DNA from: Candidatus Melainabacteria bacterium
Lineage (GTDB): Bacteria > Cyanobacteriota > Vampirovibrionia > Obscuribacterales > Obscuribacteraceae
Direction: 5' to 3'
DNA: 64,000 nucleotides
Assembly: GCA_016212515.1 (NCBI GenBank)
Contig: JACRFZ010000092.1
Span: 1 to 64,000, forward strand
The position numbers and the translations under genes are program-made. The stretch's first letter is position 1. Each line of letters starts with the position of its first letter. The notes beneath the pieces are model-generated. The model was not told where the DNA came from. It searched no databases and was given only the letters and a program-made list of their open reading frames with translations. Below, piece after piece: positions 19,042-27,691 of the stretch.

Positions 19042-19885
19042 ATGGGTACTTCGCAATTTCTCATAACTTGCATAATAGCCGCAGGCTTTACCTTGCCTAT
19101 CTTCATTCCTGTGTGCGGCCGCTGGTTGACGGCAAAACTTTGCGGTATGAAGACACCGATCTTGTCCTTCGGGGTAGGAACGGATCGATGGACCTGGATA
19201 CTGGGCAAATTCTGGAACACTGAATTCCGCCTGGCGCCGCTTCTCTTCGTCGGGTACGTCTCCATTCCAGAGTTGTATTATGTGCCCAATGAATCGACAG
19301 AAGGCGCAGCGACTGTGGACCCGGACAAGAAAGTCGAAACTCGCCATTTCCCTATCTGGAAGAAGCTTGTGGTCAACACGTCCGCCGTACTCTCTTGCTT
19401 GCTGAGCGCCTGGTTTCAAGAACATCACAACCCAGGGCAAAAGTATAGAACGTACCTTCCAACCCCTGAGCGCCTCCCAATCTGCCTCCCTGGCAAGCAT
19501 TTCCGGCAAAGACCAATTTATCAATTTAACGCGCGCCTTTGCCGAAGTTTTCGACCTGCTAGAGGCGGAAGACCAGAAGCAGAAACCTGAAGTCCCATAC
19601 GGAATAGCGGCATTTGCACATGTTGAAGGAACGCATGTGACTCCGAACGGCTTCGATGTCTTTTGGTTTGTCGCGTTCATGCTCGTGGCGGCAGCCTTTC
19701 TAAACAGCCTACCGCTAGTTGGGTTGGATGGCGGCTATTTCCTCCTGCTAATCTGGCAAGGATTGACTGGTAGAGCTTTGACTTCTCGCGTGATATCGGT
19801 ACATGCTCACATTTCTAGCTTAATCCTCGTCTGCCTGATGGCTTGGAAGGTTTACTACGCCCTCACTCATCCGGTCATCCTTTAG
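19042..19885 (+). pseudogene. M50 (site-2 protease/RseP-like) gene, frameshifted and without its zinc motif
   Basis: The N-terminal frame (19042 to about 19420) aligns with the start of site-2 proteases: a hydrophobic first segment, a WLTAKLCGMKT block and an SFGVG...LLFVGYVSIPE block. The zinc motif HExxH should lie at residues 23-27, but the sequence reads PVCGR; each of the three lost residues needs only one base change. From about 19420 the protein continues in the next frame through a soluble linker to NSLPLVGLDGG, the second metal motif (NxxPxxxLDGG), and two last membrane segments. The span is 844 bases, one more than a multiple of three, so one inserted base explains the shift. Either a decayed protease or a pseudoenzyme with a sequencing error. 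Confidence 0.8.
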
Positions 19886-19962
19886 CCAGCCGACCATCCT
19901 GAACTGCCGAGCTTATCTAGAAAGTGGAGACTAAATCCGGCAGCGACGGTTTGAACAAGAAA

Positions 19963-19999
19963 CGGTGCAAGGGGAGGCGCAATGCCTCATCTTGCACCG
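19963..19999 (+). terminator. Strong hairpin after the M50-like gene
   Basis: CGGTGCAAG (19963-19971) pairs perfectly with CTTGCACCG (19991-19999), and inside it GAGGC pairs with GCCTC. Only a short CATTT follows, so termination is likely but not certain. The rest of 19886-20293 shows no gene; a TTTAGTAT motif lies at about 20057. Confidence 0.6.
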
Positions 20000-20293
20000 C
20001 ATTTGGGAGGGCAAAAGCTTCCACCTCTCACATTTTTGCCAATTCTTACTACCTTCTTTAGTATCCCGCGCTCACGCTTAAAAACACGCAAACCGAACTC
20101 GGCTTAAATCCAGGCGAAACCACGTATTTCCCGCTCAAATAACCACAACACCACCACAGAAACAAGCTAGTTTTGGGAAACCGACTCCCAATCATAGAAA
20201 AGTTCAGGCAAATGCACGGCAAGGGCATTTGTTGCAGATTTTATTGGCCATGCAAAACAATAAGACCTCACCCAAATAGTCTCGGAGAACGCC

Positions 20294-21179
20294 ATGAAAA
20301 GCACGTCTTCCTCAAAGATGCCGGCCTCGGGAAATTTCGCCAATGTATTTGAAAAACCTGAAACGCGCATCATTGGAAATAGCGTTACTTACAAGTCGCT
20401 GAGCCCTGTGGAGGCTAACTTACTGCATGTACTAAGTAATGCCGGTGATGCGGCAGCACGCGTGTTGCGTCATTATTTCGGCAGTAAGCTCAAGGTAAAC
20501 ATAAAAGCCGACGAATCCCCCCTGGTCACTATTGCCGACTTGCAGGCGGAAAGGGCCATTCGCCGGGTGCTAGAGCACTTGGTACCCCTCCACGGCATTC
20601 TGGGGGGAGGAATTGGGTTTCAAAAGACCAGAGAGCCGCTATACATGGGTATTGGACCCCATCGACGGCACCCTCGCTTTCACCACAGGCAAGCTCTCCT
20701 TCGGCACCCTCATAGGTCTTTTACAGGACGAAGAACTGATCATGGGTCTGATAGAACAGCCCATATTGCAGGAGCGCTGGCTCGGGATTAAAGGACAGCC
20801 CACTACTTTGAACGGCAAACCGGTTAAGACAAAGAGCAACACCGACCTGACAAGGGCCGTACTGAGCGTCACTACCACAGCCACTTTCAAAAGCGAAGCT
20901 CAGATTGCCGCCCTCGCCAAACTACAGGAAGCCGTCCAGATCACTTCCTTCGGTGGCGACTGCTATCACTTCGGACTCATGGCCAGTGGTTCTATCGACG
21001 TGATTTTCGAGAGCGGCTTTCAGTTCTACGACTTTGCCGCCGTCGTACCGGTAGTAGAAGGGGCCGGCGGAGTTATCACAGACTGGCAGGGCAAGCCCCT
21101 CACCCGCAGTTCAAAGGGCGAGATCCTGGCCTGCGCCAATAAAGCCCTGCACGAGCAAGTGCTGAAATTGCTGGCCTAA
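20294..21179 (+). pseudogene. Inositol-monophosphatase-family phosphatase (HisN-like) with a one-base frameshift
   Basis: Encodes a Mg2+-dependent sugar- or inositol-phosphate phosphatase; HisN (histidinol phosphatase) or 3'(2'),5'-bisphosphate nucleotidase roles are possible. The first frame runs through the helical N-terminus to HGIL, then the frame changes. Downstream the other frame has the metal motif WVLDPIDGT and a GAGGVITDWQG segment. At 20602-20607 there are six G; with five, the sequence would read ILGEELGF, restoring the catalytic GEE motif and joining both frames. The total is 886 bases, one over a multiple of three. ATG 20294 follows a weak GGAG. True pseudogene, phase-variable gene and sequencing error are all possible. 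Confidence 0.82.
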
Positions 21180-21313
21180 ACGATCTAAACCAGCAAGTAG
21201 CCAGTGCCGCGCCCCTGATTGCAGGGTGCTAAAATTTTGGTCGCAAGCAGGCTCGTCAAGGTGCGAGTCTGGCCGATGTTACACGAACTAAGGCACAGCC
21301 AGGGGATAAATCC

Positions 21314-22369
21314 ATGTCTGACGTTTCCAAGATCGCCGGAAAGAGCAAAGCCCTCTTCAAAAGAACGCAGCCTCTTATTGGTTTGAGCAGCATATTGTCC
21401 GCCAGTCTCACCCTGGGGCTGTCGCTGGCAGCCTGCCCCGCCATCCAGGCCCAGCCCGCTAGAGAGCCCAACATGGCGGTCTCCGGTTGGAATGCCGGTA
21501 GCTATACCCTGCAAACATCCAGACCGCTCATCGCCAGAGCCGGCGCCTGGCAGACCTATAACGATCATGTCAAACTCAAGGCCGGGCAGCAAAAGAGACA
21601 ACTCCGCCTTGTCTTTGAAAACGGTGCCGATGGTCGAGAAAAACTCACCGTCGTCAACATACTGCTAAACCGCCAACCATTAGCCGCCCTGAAAGACTTC
21701 AAGGGCAATACACTCGCTCTCGATCCATCCGCCTCCCTGAGGCCCGGCGACAACCTTCTCACCGTCAAGGTCTTCGGTCCATCGGGAGCCCGCCTCAAAT
21801 GGCAGCTACTAACGGAAAACGTAACGGTAACCTCAGTCAAGCCGGAACTATTGACGCCCCTATCGGAGATAACCATTAGCGGTACCAATTTTGCAGACGC
21901 TGCTACCCAAAATCAGGTCAGCATCGGCGGCAAACCTGCCACCGTAGTAAAAGCATCCAGTACTGAATTGCGGGTCAAGCCCCCTCAGCAGCTAGCCGGT
22001 GGCACCCAGGAATTGCTTGTGATATCCGATTCCATCAAAAGCAACGCCACCACTGTTCGATTTAAAGATGGTCCAAAAATCACCTGGATTGACCTTCTGG
22101 CCGGTCCGCCCGGTCAGACCGTGGCACTTACCGGTACCGGTTTTTCTGCGGACAGCCGAGAAATTATCGTTACAGTAGGCAAAGCACAAGCCAAAGTCCT
22201 GGTTTCCGGCGAACAATCCATAAAGTTTGTAGTGCCGGAGATGCACTTCCCCCAATGGCATCTGCCCGTGACTGTTACCGTGAACGGCATCAAATCCAGA
22301 GAAAAGATCACCTTCAATGTGGACCAAAGAGTGGTGCCGAACGAAGGCTGGAACAAGGTTATGTTTTAA
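21314..22369 (+). CDS. Secreted IPT/TIG-domain protein
   Basis: 351 residues with an N-terminal signal sequence (hydrophobic stretch at about 22-41, cleavage near IQAQ). Two immunoglobulin-like IPT/TIG domains can be seen, at about 170-255 and 257-340, each beginning with a TPLSEITISGTNF- or PPGQTVALTGTGF-type strand pair and carrying a VSIGG or VTVGK strand. The first 120 mature residues form another beta-rich domain with a YTLQTSRP segment. Such proteins act at the cell surface or periplasm in binding or scaffolding; no catalytic motif is seen. Confidence 0.8.
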   Translation: MSDVSKIAGKSKALFKRTQPLIGLSSILSASLTLGLSLAACPAIQAQPAREPNMAVSGWNAGSYTLQTSRPLIARAGAWQTYNDHVKLKAGQQKRQLRLVFENGADGREKLTVVNILLNRQPLAALKDFKGNTLALDPSASLRPGDNLLTVKVFGPSGARLKWQLLTENVTVTSVKPELLTPLSEITISGTNFADAATQNQVSIGGKPATVVKASSTELRVKPPQQLAGGTQELLVISDSIKSNATTVRFKDGPKITWIDLLAGPPGQTVALTGTGFSADSREIIVTVGKAQAKVLVSGEQSIKFVVPEMHFPQWHLPVTVTVNGIKSREKITFNVDQRVVPNEGWNKVMF

Positions 22370-22689
22370 TCCTGAGGCTGAACGAAGGCACCCCACAGTT
22401 TTAGTCTGCCGCGCTTTGTTAAGCGGCTTGTGTCATAATGAAAGTCCCAGAACGTTTATTCTGCGCAGTGCGGAGCCGCTCCCAGGTAAACAAGGAAACT
22501 CTTGAGGCTGTCCAGGCGTTATTAACCGCAGGGAAATCGGCAAACAGTATCTACCCCGGGTCGGAAAGGCTTTGGGTCAATGATCAGGCGAACTACTGCC
22601 TGAGCCTGCTGGTAGGTTTACCAGCGCCAAACAGGTAACACCGGAAACTGTCACGTGCGTTCGAAATGCCTATGGCAATGGGAGCGGTT
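22370..22689. other. Non-coding upstream region of the hybrid kinase
   Basis: A short open frame at 22438-22638 has no ribosome site and reads like non-coding DNA. The stretch ends with GGGAG, five bases before the kinase start. I saw no clear promoter. Confidence 0.45.
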
Positions 22690-24990
22690 ATGAGAATTCT
22701 TCTTGTGGAAGACAGCTCTATGGCGAGCAGTTCATCCAGAGAAACGCTGGAACAACTTGGACTCAATCTGGAACACTCAGACAGTCTATCAACGGCAATC
22801 GAACTGGTCACGAAAGAAGACTTCGACGGCATACTTCTCGATCTAGACTTAAAAGACAGCTCCGGTATAGGCACCCTCATCGAGCTAAGGGAATACGCCC
22901 ATGGCATTCCGATTGTAATTTACACCCAGCGTAAAGAGCGAGATCAGGCTCTGCAGGTAATTAAATACGGCGCACAAGATTACCTGCTCAAGGGAGAGGT
23001 GCCGGAAAGCTCGGTCTTGCGTTGTCTACGCCATTCCGTTGAACGCAACAAAGTAGAGCTGGAATTGCACAAACATCAGGAGCGGATCCAGGCCATCCTG
23101 GACAACTCCTACGATGCCTTCATTTCCCTCGACTCGAAAATGAGAATCACCGACTGGAACAAGCAAGCCGAAGAGACCTTTGGTCGCACTAAAGCCGAAG
23201 TTCTCGGCCGCAATATGGCCGTTATCATTCCCCACCATCTGAGAAGACAATACTTAAGGCAAACCGAAAGGGTCTTCAACCAGAGCGACGCCAGCATTCT
23301 CAAACTGAGCAGCGAGATCACCGCTGCCCACAAAGATGGTCGAGAATTCCCCGTGGAGATAGGCTTTTTCCGGGTGAGAGAAAATACAGACTATTCCTTC
23401 TGTGCTTTCCTGCGGGACATCTCCGAAAGACAGCGCTTCAAGGAAGAACTGGAAAGACAGGTGCAGGAGCGCACAGAACACCTGACGCAGCAGAATGAAT
23501 TACTCAAACAGTTCGCCAAAATCGCCTCCCATGACCTTCAGGAGCCCCTGCGAGCGGTGCAGGGCTTCGCCAACTTGCTCGCCGAAAGCACCCGCGGCAA
23601 GCTCGATAAAGACCAGGAGGAGTTCATCGGCTTCATCATGGACGGCACCGCCCGTATGCAGAATCTTATCAGAGCCATATTGCTGCACTCCGAATCAAGC
23701 AAGGTGGAAGACGGTAAACACGCCACCGACTGCAACTCGGTCTTAAACGAAGTGCTGGCAAATTTAAGCACTTCCATCAAAGAAAGCCAAACCACATTTG
23801 AACTAGATCGACTACCACGTGTGGCTGTGCAGCGTTTGCACTTAATCCAACTCTTTCAAAACATAATAAGCAATGCCATCAAATATAGAGGCAGCGAGCC
23901 GCCCCTGATCTCCATCGCGGCTGAGGAAAACGCCACTCAATGGCTATTTTCAGTCAGGGATAATGGCATCGGTATAGATCACAAATACGCCAACAAAATT
24001 TTCGACATGTTCGCCCGCCTGCATGGCAAATCACAGTATCCGGGAACCGGAATGGGTCTTGCCATTTGTAAACGTATAGTCACTTCCCATGGAGGAAATA
24101 TCTGGGTTGAGTCCACTCCGGGAGATGGGTCAATCTTCTTTTTTACTCTGCCGGCAGTTGAAAAGGTAAGGAGAAAAGCAATGAAAGACAATATAGCAAT
24201 TCTACTGGTGGAAGATACACCCTCAGATGTAAGACTGACTCAAGAAGCGCTTAAGCGCTCAGATTTAAAATATGAGATGAATGTGGTCACCGATGGAGAG
24301 GAGGCCATGGAATATTTGATCAGGCTGAAAGAAAGCCATCAAGACCTGCCCGATGTCATCCTGCTTGATCTCAATATGCCCCGTAAAAACGGTCACGAGG
24401 TACTGGCGGAGATCAAGAACGACTCGGTTCTAAGGGCGATTCCAGTAGTGCTTTTAACGGTATCCGAGAACGACGAGGACGTGCTGGAAGCCCTCAAGCT
24501 CAAGATGAACTATTACATCGCCAAACCGGTCTCGGCACCGAAACTGACAGCCTTGCTGAGTTCTATTCATCAACTGCACAAGGAAAGCCCGGACGAAACC
24601 AAGGCCTTCAGTCAGGACGAGAGTAGGATTCGCCTTGTACTGGCCGGTAATCAGCACACCGCCCCCATCGCCCTCACCAGGCTGGCAGCGGACACCAATG
24701 ATCGGGTCCGCTGTCGCGTAGCCGAAAACCCGCGCACGCCGGCAGGAGTATTGATGAAACTCTCTGAAGACGGCAGTGCCGAGGTGAGACTGGGGGTATC
24801 GGAGAATCCCAACACGCCTGAAACCGTGCTGGAAGCTCTCAGTAAAGACGCCAGTGACGACGTCAGAATGGGACTGGCTTCCAACCACAAAATACCGCAG
24901 AAGCTGCTGGAGAATCTGGCGGAAGACGAGAATATCTACGTTGCCGCTGCGGCACAGAAGACCCTGGCTACACTCACCCAGCGCGTGTAG
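22690..24990 (+). CDS. Hybrid sensor kinase: REC-PAS-HisKA-HATPase-REC-LRV repeats
   Basis: 766 residues, cytoplasmic. Order: receiver 1 (1-120, phospho-acceptor Asp51), PAS (about 130-245), HisKA with His281 in ASHDLQEPLR (the Cph1 phytochrome kinase type), HATPase ending near 490, receiver 2 (498-620, Asp560, very like Rcp1, the partner of cyanobacterial phytochromes), then about 120 residues of leucine-rich-variant repeats (for example VRCRVAENPRTP and VRLGVSENPNTP). ATG 22690 has GGGAG at the right distance and starts the receiver, so I prefer it to 22666. An in-frame ATG at 24181 is preceded by AAGGAG, so the second receiver plus repeats may also be made alone. Signal input and targets are unknown. 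Confidence 0.9.
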   Translation: MRILLVEDSSMASSSSRETLEQLGLNLEHSDSLSTAIELVTKEDFDGILLDLDLKDSSGIGTLIELREYAHGIPIVIYTQRKERDQALQVIKYGAQDYLLKGEVPESSVLRCLRHSVERNKVELELHKHQERIQAILDNSYDAFISLDSKMRITDWNKQAEETFGRTKAEVLGRNMAVIIPHHLRRQYLRQTERVFNQSDASILKLSSEITAAHKDGREFPVEIGFFRVRENTDYSFCAFLRDISERQRFKEELERQVQERTEHLTQQNELLKQFAKIASHDLQEPLRAVQGFANLLAESTRGKLDKDQEEFIGFIMDGTARMQNLIRAILLHSESSKVEDGKHATDCNSVLNEVLANLSTSIKESQTTFELDRLPRVAVQRLHLIQLFQNIISNAIKYRGSEPPLISIAAEENATQWLFSVRDNGIGIDHKYANKIFDMFARLHGKSQYPGTGMGLAICKRIVTSHGGNIWVESTPGDGSIFFFTLPAVEKVRRKAMKDNIAILLVEDTPSDVRLTQEALKRSDLKYEMNVVTDGEEAMEYLIRLKESHQDLPDVILLDLNMPRKNGHEVLAEIKNDSVLRAIPVVLLTVSENDEDVLEALKLKMNYYIAKPVSAPKLTALLSSIHQLHKESPDETKAFSQDESRIRLVLAGNQHTAPIALTRLAADTNDRVRCRVAENPRTPAGVLMKLSEDGSAEVRLGVSENPNTPETVLEALSKDASDDVRMGLASNHKIPQKLLENLAEDENIYVAAAAQKTLATLTQRV

Positions 24991-25131
24991 GAAGAGAGGC
25001 TCGCTGCAAGGACACTAGCAGCCGGCAGGTCAGACCAGGCTGCTCCCTATTTTCTATAGTATATCTCGCGAAACAGAAAATAGTGAGAAGTTCGGACCCG
25101 GTGGTGGCGTAGTCGGCAAGACTCAAACAAA

Positions 25132-25173
25132 GAAAAAAGTAAGAAAAGCGGCAGTACCTCCCTGTACTGCCGC
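25132..25173 (-). terminator. Rho-independent terminator (minus strand)
   Basis: GCGGCAGTAC (25148-25157) and GTACTGCCGC (25164-25173) form a perfect 10-bp stem. On the minus strand it is followed by a T-rich run. It ends transcription of the gene at 25215-26249. Confidence 0.88.
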
Positions 25174-25214
25174 CTCTTCTGAGATTACTCCACTTCAGTG
25201 CGACCGAGAGACTT

Positions 25215-26249
25215 CTATTTGCTCTCCAGAACCAGCACCGTGTCCGTCTTTCGCTCTGCGTCCACGAGCGCTCCCAACGCCGGAATACGCACATCCTTGC
25301 TGTGCGGCTGCCGGAGAATGCGCTTGCCTGAAGGCAAATGAAAGACCTCCACACCCTTCTCACCAGCCACAGCCAGTCTTTCCCGGTCAAGGAAGCGCAG
25401 GTGCTGAATGAGTCCGCCTGAGAAGGTCTCAAGGCAGCCCAACCTGGCCCTGTGCAGCCCCGGCAAATAGAAGTAATTGCCGCCGGTCACGGTTCTGCCT
25501 CTGACATAGGGAAAAGGCACGTCGTCGGTGAGAGCGGCAACGGGAGCGTTCTCCACGTTCAAAAGCCAAACTTTGTTGCCGTCGCCGGCAAAGGCCACGC
25601 CGTCGCCTTCGAACTGAGTATCGATGGCGAAGCAGTTCCAGCCGCAGGCACCATCGTCCTCAGCCGGGTCACGGTACAAGCGGACCGCCCCTTCACCCAG
25701 CACGCGCAACTGCACAATACCGCCCTGACTGCCGCTCACATAGAGAGCACAGTTGGAAGCGGAAAATGACAGCGCCACAATGTTGCCCATGGAATTCAAC
25801 CAGCCATCGAAAACAAGAGCCGGTTCATCCATGTCCAGATTCCAGACCTCCACACCGCCCATGGTGCTGCCCAGAGCCACGTAGCGTCCGTCTGAGCTGG
25901 CTTTGATGGTGTAGATACTGCCCAGTTGCAAGCGCGTTGGAATGGGGGGATTGTGACGCCTCTTAGAAGGCAGGTAACGACGCACTCCCAGGAAGTCTTC
26001 TCCGCCGTACAGAAGTTCGGCGCACTGCTTCCCATCAGCCCCGAGAAAATCACGAAAGGCAGCCGCAGTCAGGCCATGGGCTTGCGGCACCGGACAGGCT
26101 CTCAGTCCATTCCTCTGCACACGAGCCAGGAACAACTCCCGCCAGGCTCCGACGATGCTAGCCAGGAACTGTCCCTGCCCACTAAACGCGGCACGGCAGA
26201 GGTCTTCCATCAAGGCCGGGTCACACACGATCTTACGCAATGTGGTCAT
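25215..26249 (-). CDS. Beta-propeller-like cytoplasmic protein
   Basis: 344 residues without signal peptide. The first 100 residues are helical; the rest has WD40/propeller-like blade strands such as YTIKASSDGRYVALGSTMGG followed by VEVWNLD, VSGSQGGIVQLRV, VAFAGDGNKVWLLNV and LAVAGEKGVEVFHL. No catalytic motif is seen, so a scaffold or binding role is likely. GGAG precedes ATG 26249. Codons lean to AAG and C/G endings. It follows the gene at 26391-27092 on the same strand but a terminator lies between them. Confidence 0.65.
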   Translation of the reverse strand: MTTLRKIVCDPALMEDLCRAAFSGQGQFLASIVGAWRELFLARVQRNGLRACPVPQAHGLTAAAFRDFLGADGKQCAELLYGGEDFLGVRRYLPSKRRHNPPIPTRLQLGSIYTIKASSDGRYVALGSTMGGVEVWNLDMDEPALVFDGWLNSMGNIVALSFSASNCALYVSGSQGGIVQLRVLGEGAVRLYRDPAEDDGACGWNCFAIDTQFEGDGVAFAGDGNKVWLLNVENAPVAALTDDVPFPYVRGRTVTGGNYFYLPGLHRARLGCLETFSGGLIQHLRFLDRERLAVAGEKGVEVFHLPSGKRILRQPHSKDVRIPALGALVDAERKTDTVLVLESK

Positions 26250-26300
26250 GACTTTTCTCCATTGATAGAGAGGGGAAACGCGAAAACAAGCTTGAGAGTC

Positions 26301-26332
26301 AAAAAACAGGCCGGGCCGAATGGTCCGGCCTT
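26301..26332 (-). terminator. Rho-independent terminator (minus strand)
   Basis: AGGCCGGGCC and GGTCCGGCCT (26308-26332) pair around a GAAT loop. On the minus strand the stem is followed by six T. It lies between two minus-strand genes and separates their transcripts at least partly. Confidence 0.85.
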
Positions 26333-26390
26333 GCCGCTACCTCCTCGCCCACTCCAAAAGAGCGGCACGGGAAGTGGACGGAGAGCTCAA

Positions 26391-27092
26391 CTAGCGCTTG
26401 GAGCGCGGGTCGAGCAACAAGTTATCGAGCTGCCGTTGACGCCTCTCGGTCTCTCGTTCCAGCTCTTCCTGCAAACGTTGCTGCTGCTCGATTTGCCGAC
26501 GCTGTTCCTGCAAGCGCCGCTCCAAATCGCGCTCCTGACGCTCTTGCTCGCCCTGCAATTGACGCTGCCTCGCTTGCTCGTCCTGAATCTGCCGGCGGCT
26601 CAGCTCATAGTCACGGCGCTGTCGGTCCAACATCTGCCGCTGCTCTTCCAAAAACTGCTGCTCCCGGCGGGCGGCATCGAGCTCTTGCCGTCGGTAATCG
26701 TTGTAATCGAAGGCGGGCGAAGTGCGCGGAAACGGCACATAGGGAGGCACATACACAGGCGCCCGACGCACAGGCGGATAGTAGGGCAGGCTGGGTGAGT
26801 GACAGGGGGGTTGGTAGCGATAGGTGTAGGGCGGCTGGTAGTGATTGTGATAGGGGGGCTGGTAGCGAGGCTGATAATAGGGCTGGTAGTAGCCTCGGTT
26901 GTACGGATAGTAGCCGCCACCGATGCTGATACCGACGCCGCCACCGCCGACACTGATGCCTACGCCGCCGCCGCCGATGCGAATCTGTCCGCCTGCCACC
27001 AGGGGCGGGCCGGCATAGGCGCTGGAGGAGGAAGCGACAACAGCCGCCATAACTAAGGCGAGCCAACATGGGACCACTTTTGGAACTTTCAT
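26391..27092 (-). CDS. Secreted Gly/Tyr/Pro-rich protein with a Gln/Arg coiled coil
   Basis: 233 residues from ATG 27092; the frame is open upstream, but only this start gives a signal peptide (MKVPK, hydrophobic core, cleavage near SAYA). After it come a Gly repeat segment (two copies of GGGGVGIS), a Tyr/Pro/Gln-rich segment of about 70 residues with repeated YQPPY-like units, and about 100 residues of Gln/Arg/Glu-rich heptads predicted as one long coiled coil. Low-complexity design suggests an envelope structural or surface protein. No family name can be given. Confidence 0.7.
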   Translation of the reverse strand: MKVPKVVPCWLALVMAAVVASSSSAYAGPPLVAGGQIRIGGGGVGISVGGGGVGISIGGGYYPYNRGYYQPYYQPRYQPPYHNHYQPPYTYRYQPPCHSPSLPYYPPVRRAPVYVPPYVPFPRTSPAFDYNDYRRQELDAARREQQFLEEQRQMLDRQRRDYELSRRQIQDEQARQRQLQGEQERQERDLERRLQEQRRQIEQQQRLQEELERETERRQRQLDNLLLDPRSKR

Positions 27093-27691
27093 GGATTTCC
27101 CTTTTTCTTCTTTTTCTCTGGGAACGAGTAGGCAGCGCTGCACCGCAATGGTGTCAAAAGGCACCGCATACTTCTGTTTGAGATTTCTCATCGGCAAGCG
27201 TACAGCCACCAGACAGAACACTGCCTGTAGCAAAACATCAATCGAAAGCCTTTTTCCCTTCTCGGGCTTTTCCTTTTACCGGCGCGAAGCGCAATGAGAA
27301 ACTAAACATCAACTAAAGAGATAACCCAAGCATGACCGCAAAGACAAGCTCTGCCAGCTTTACACTCACATCAAATGGCAGCCGCCGCCCCAATAACATC
27401 TGCGCCAGGCAAGCGAGCTTCCGCCAGCTGCACCAGGGCCGACACCACGAATCTAACGCGAGCTAGCACGAGCGCGCCACAAAAAATCAAAAATCACAAA
27501 TCACGCCCAAAGCAGCTGCCACAGCCACTTTTGCGCAGCACAAAGACAACACAACAAACCAGCGCCAAGAGCCAGGCGCACCACATACGGTGCCCCAGCA
27601 AACAAACCCAAAGAGAAAAGGATCTCAATTTCCTTTTTGCTTTTCTGAAATAGTACAGGCCAACTGTTGCAGGATTGTTGCTGCAACCCGC
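27093..27691. other. Non-coding stretch
   Basis: Open frames here are rich in Ser, Thr, Lys and Gln and lack ribosome sites; they look like non-coding DNA. The part next to 27092 must hold the promoter of the secreted protein gene. No terminator with a T-run was found after 27692 (minus). Confidence 0.5.

Noticed and set aside
22438-22638. 66-codon frame before the hybrid kinase
   Set aside because: No ribosome site and no protein-like pattern.
27375-27653. 92-codon plus-strand frame
   Set aside because: Ser/Thr/Lys/Gln-rich, no ribosome site; looks like random AT-skewed DNA.
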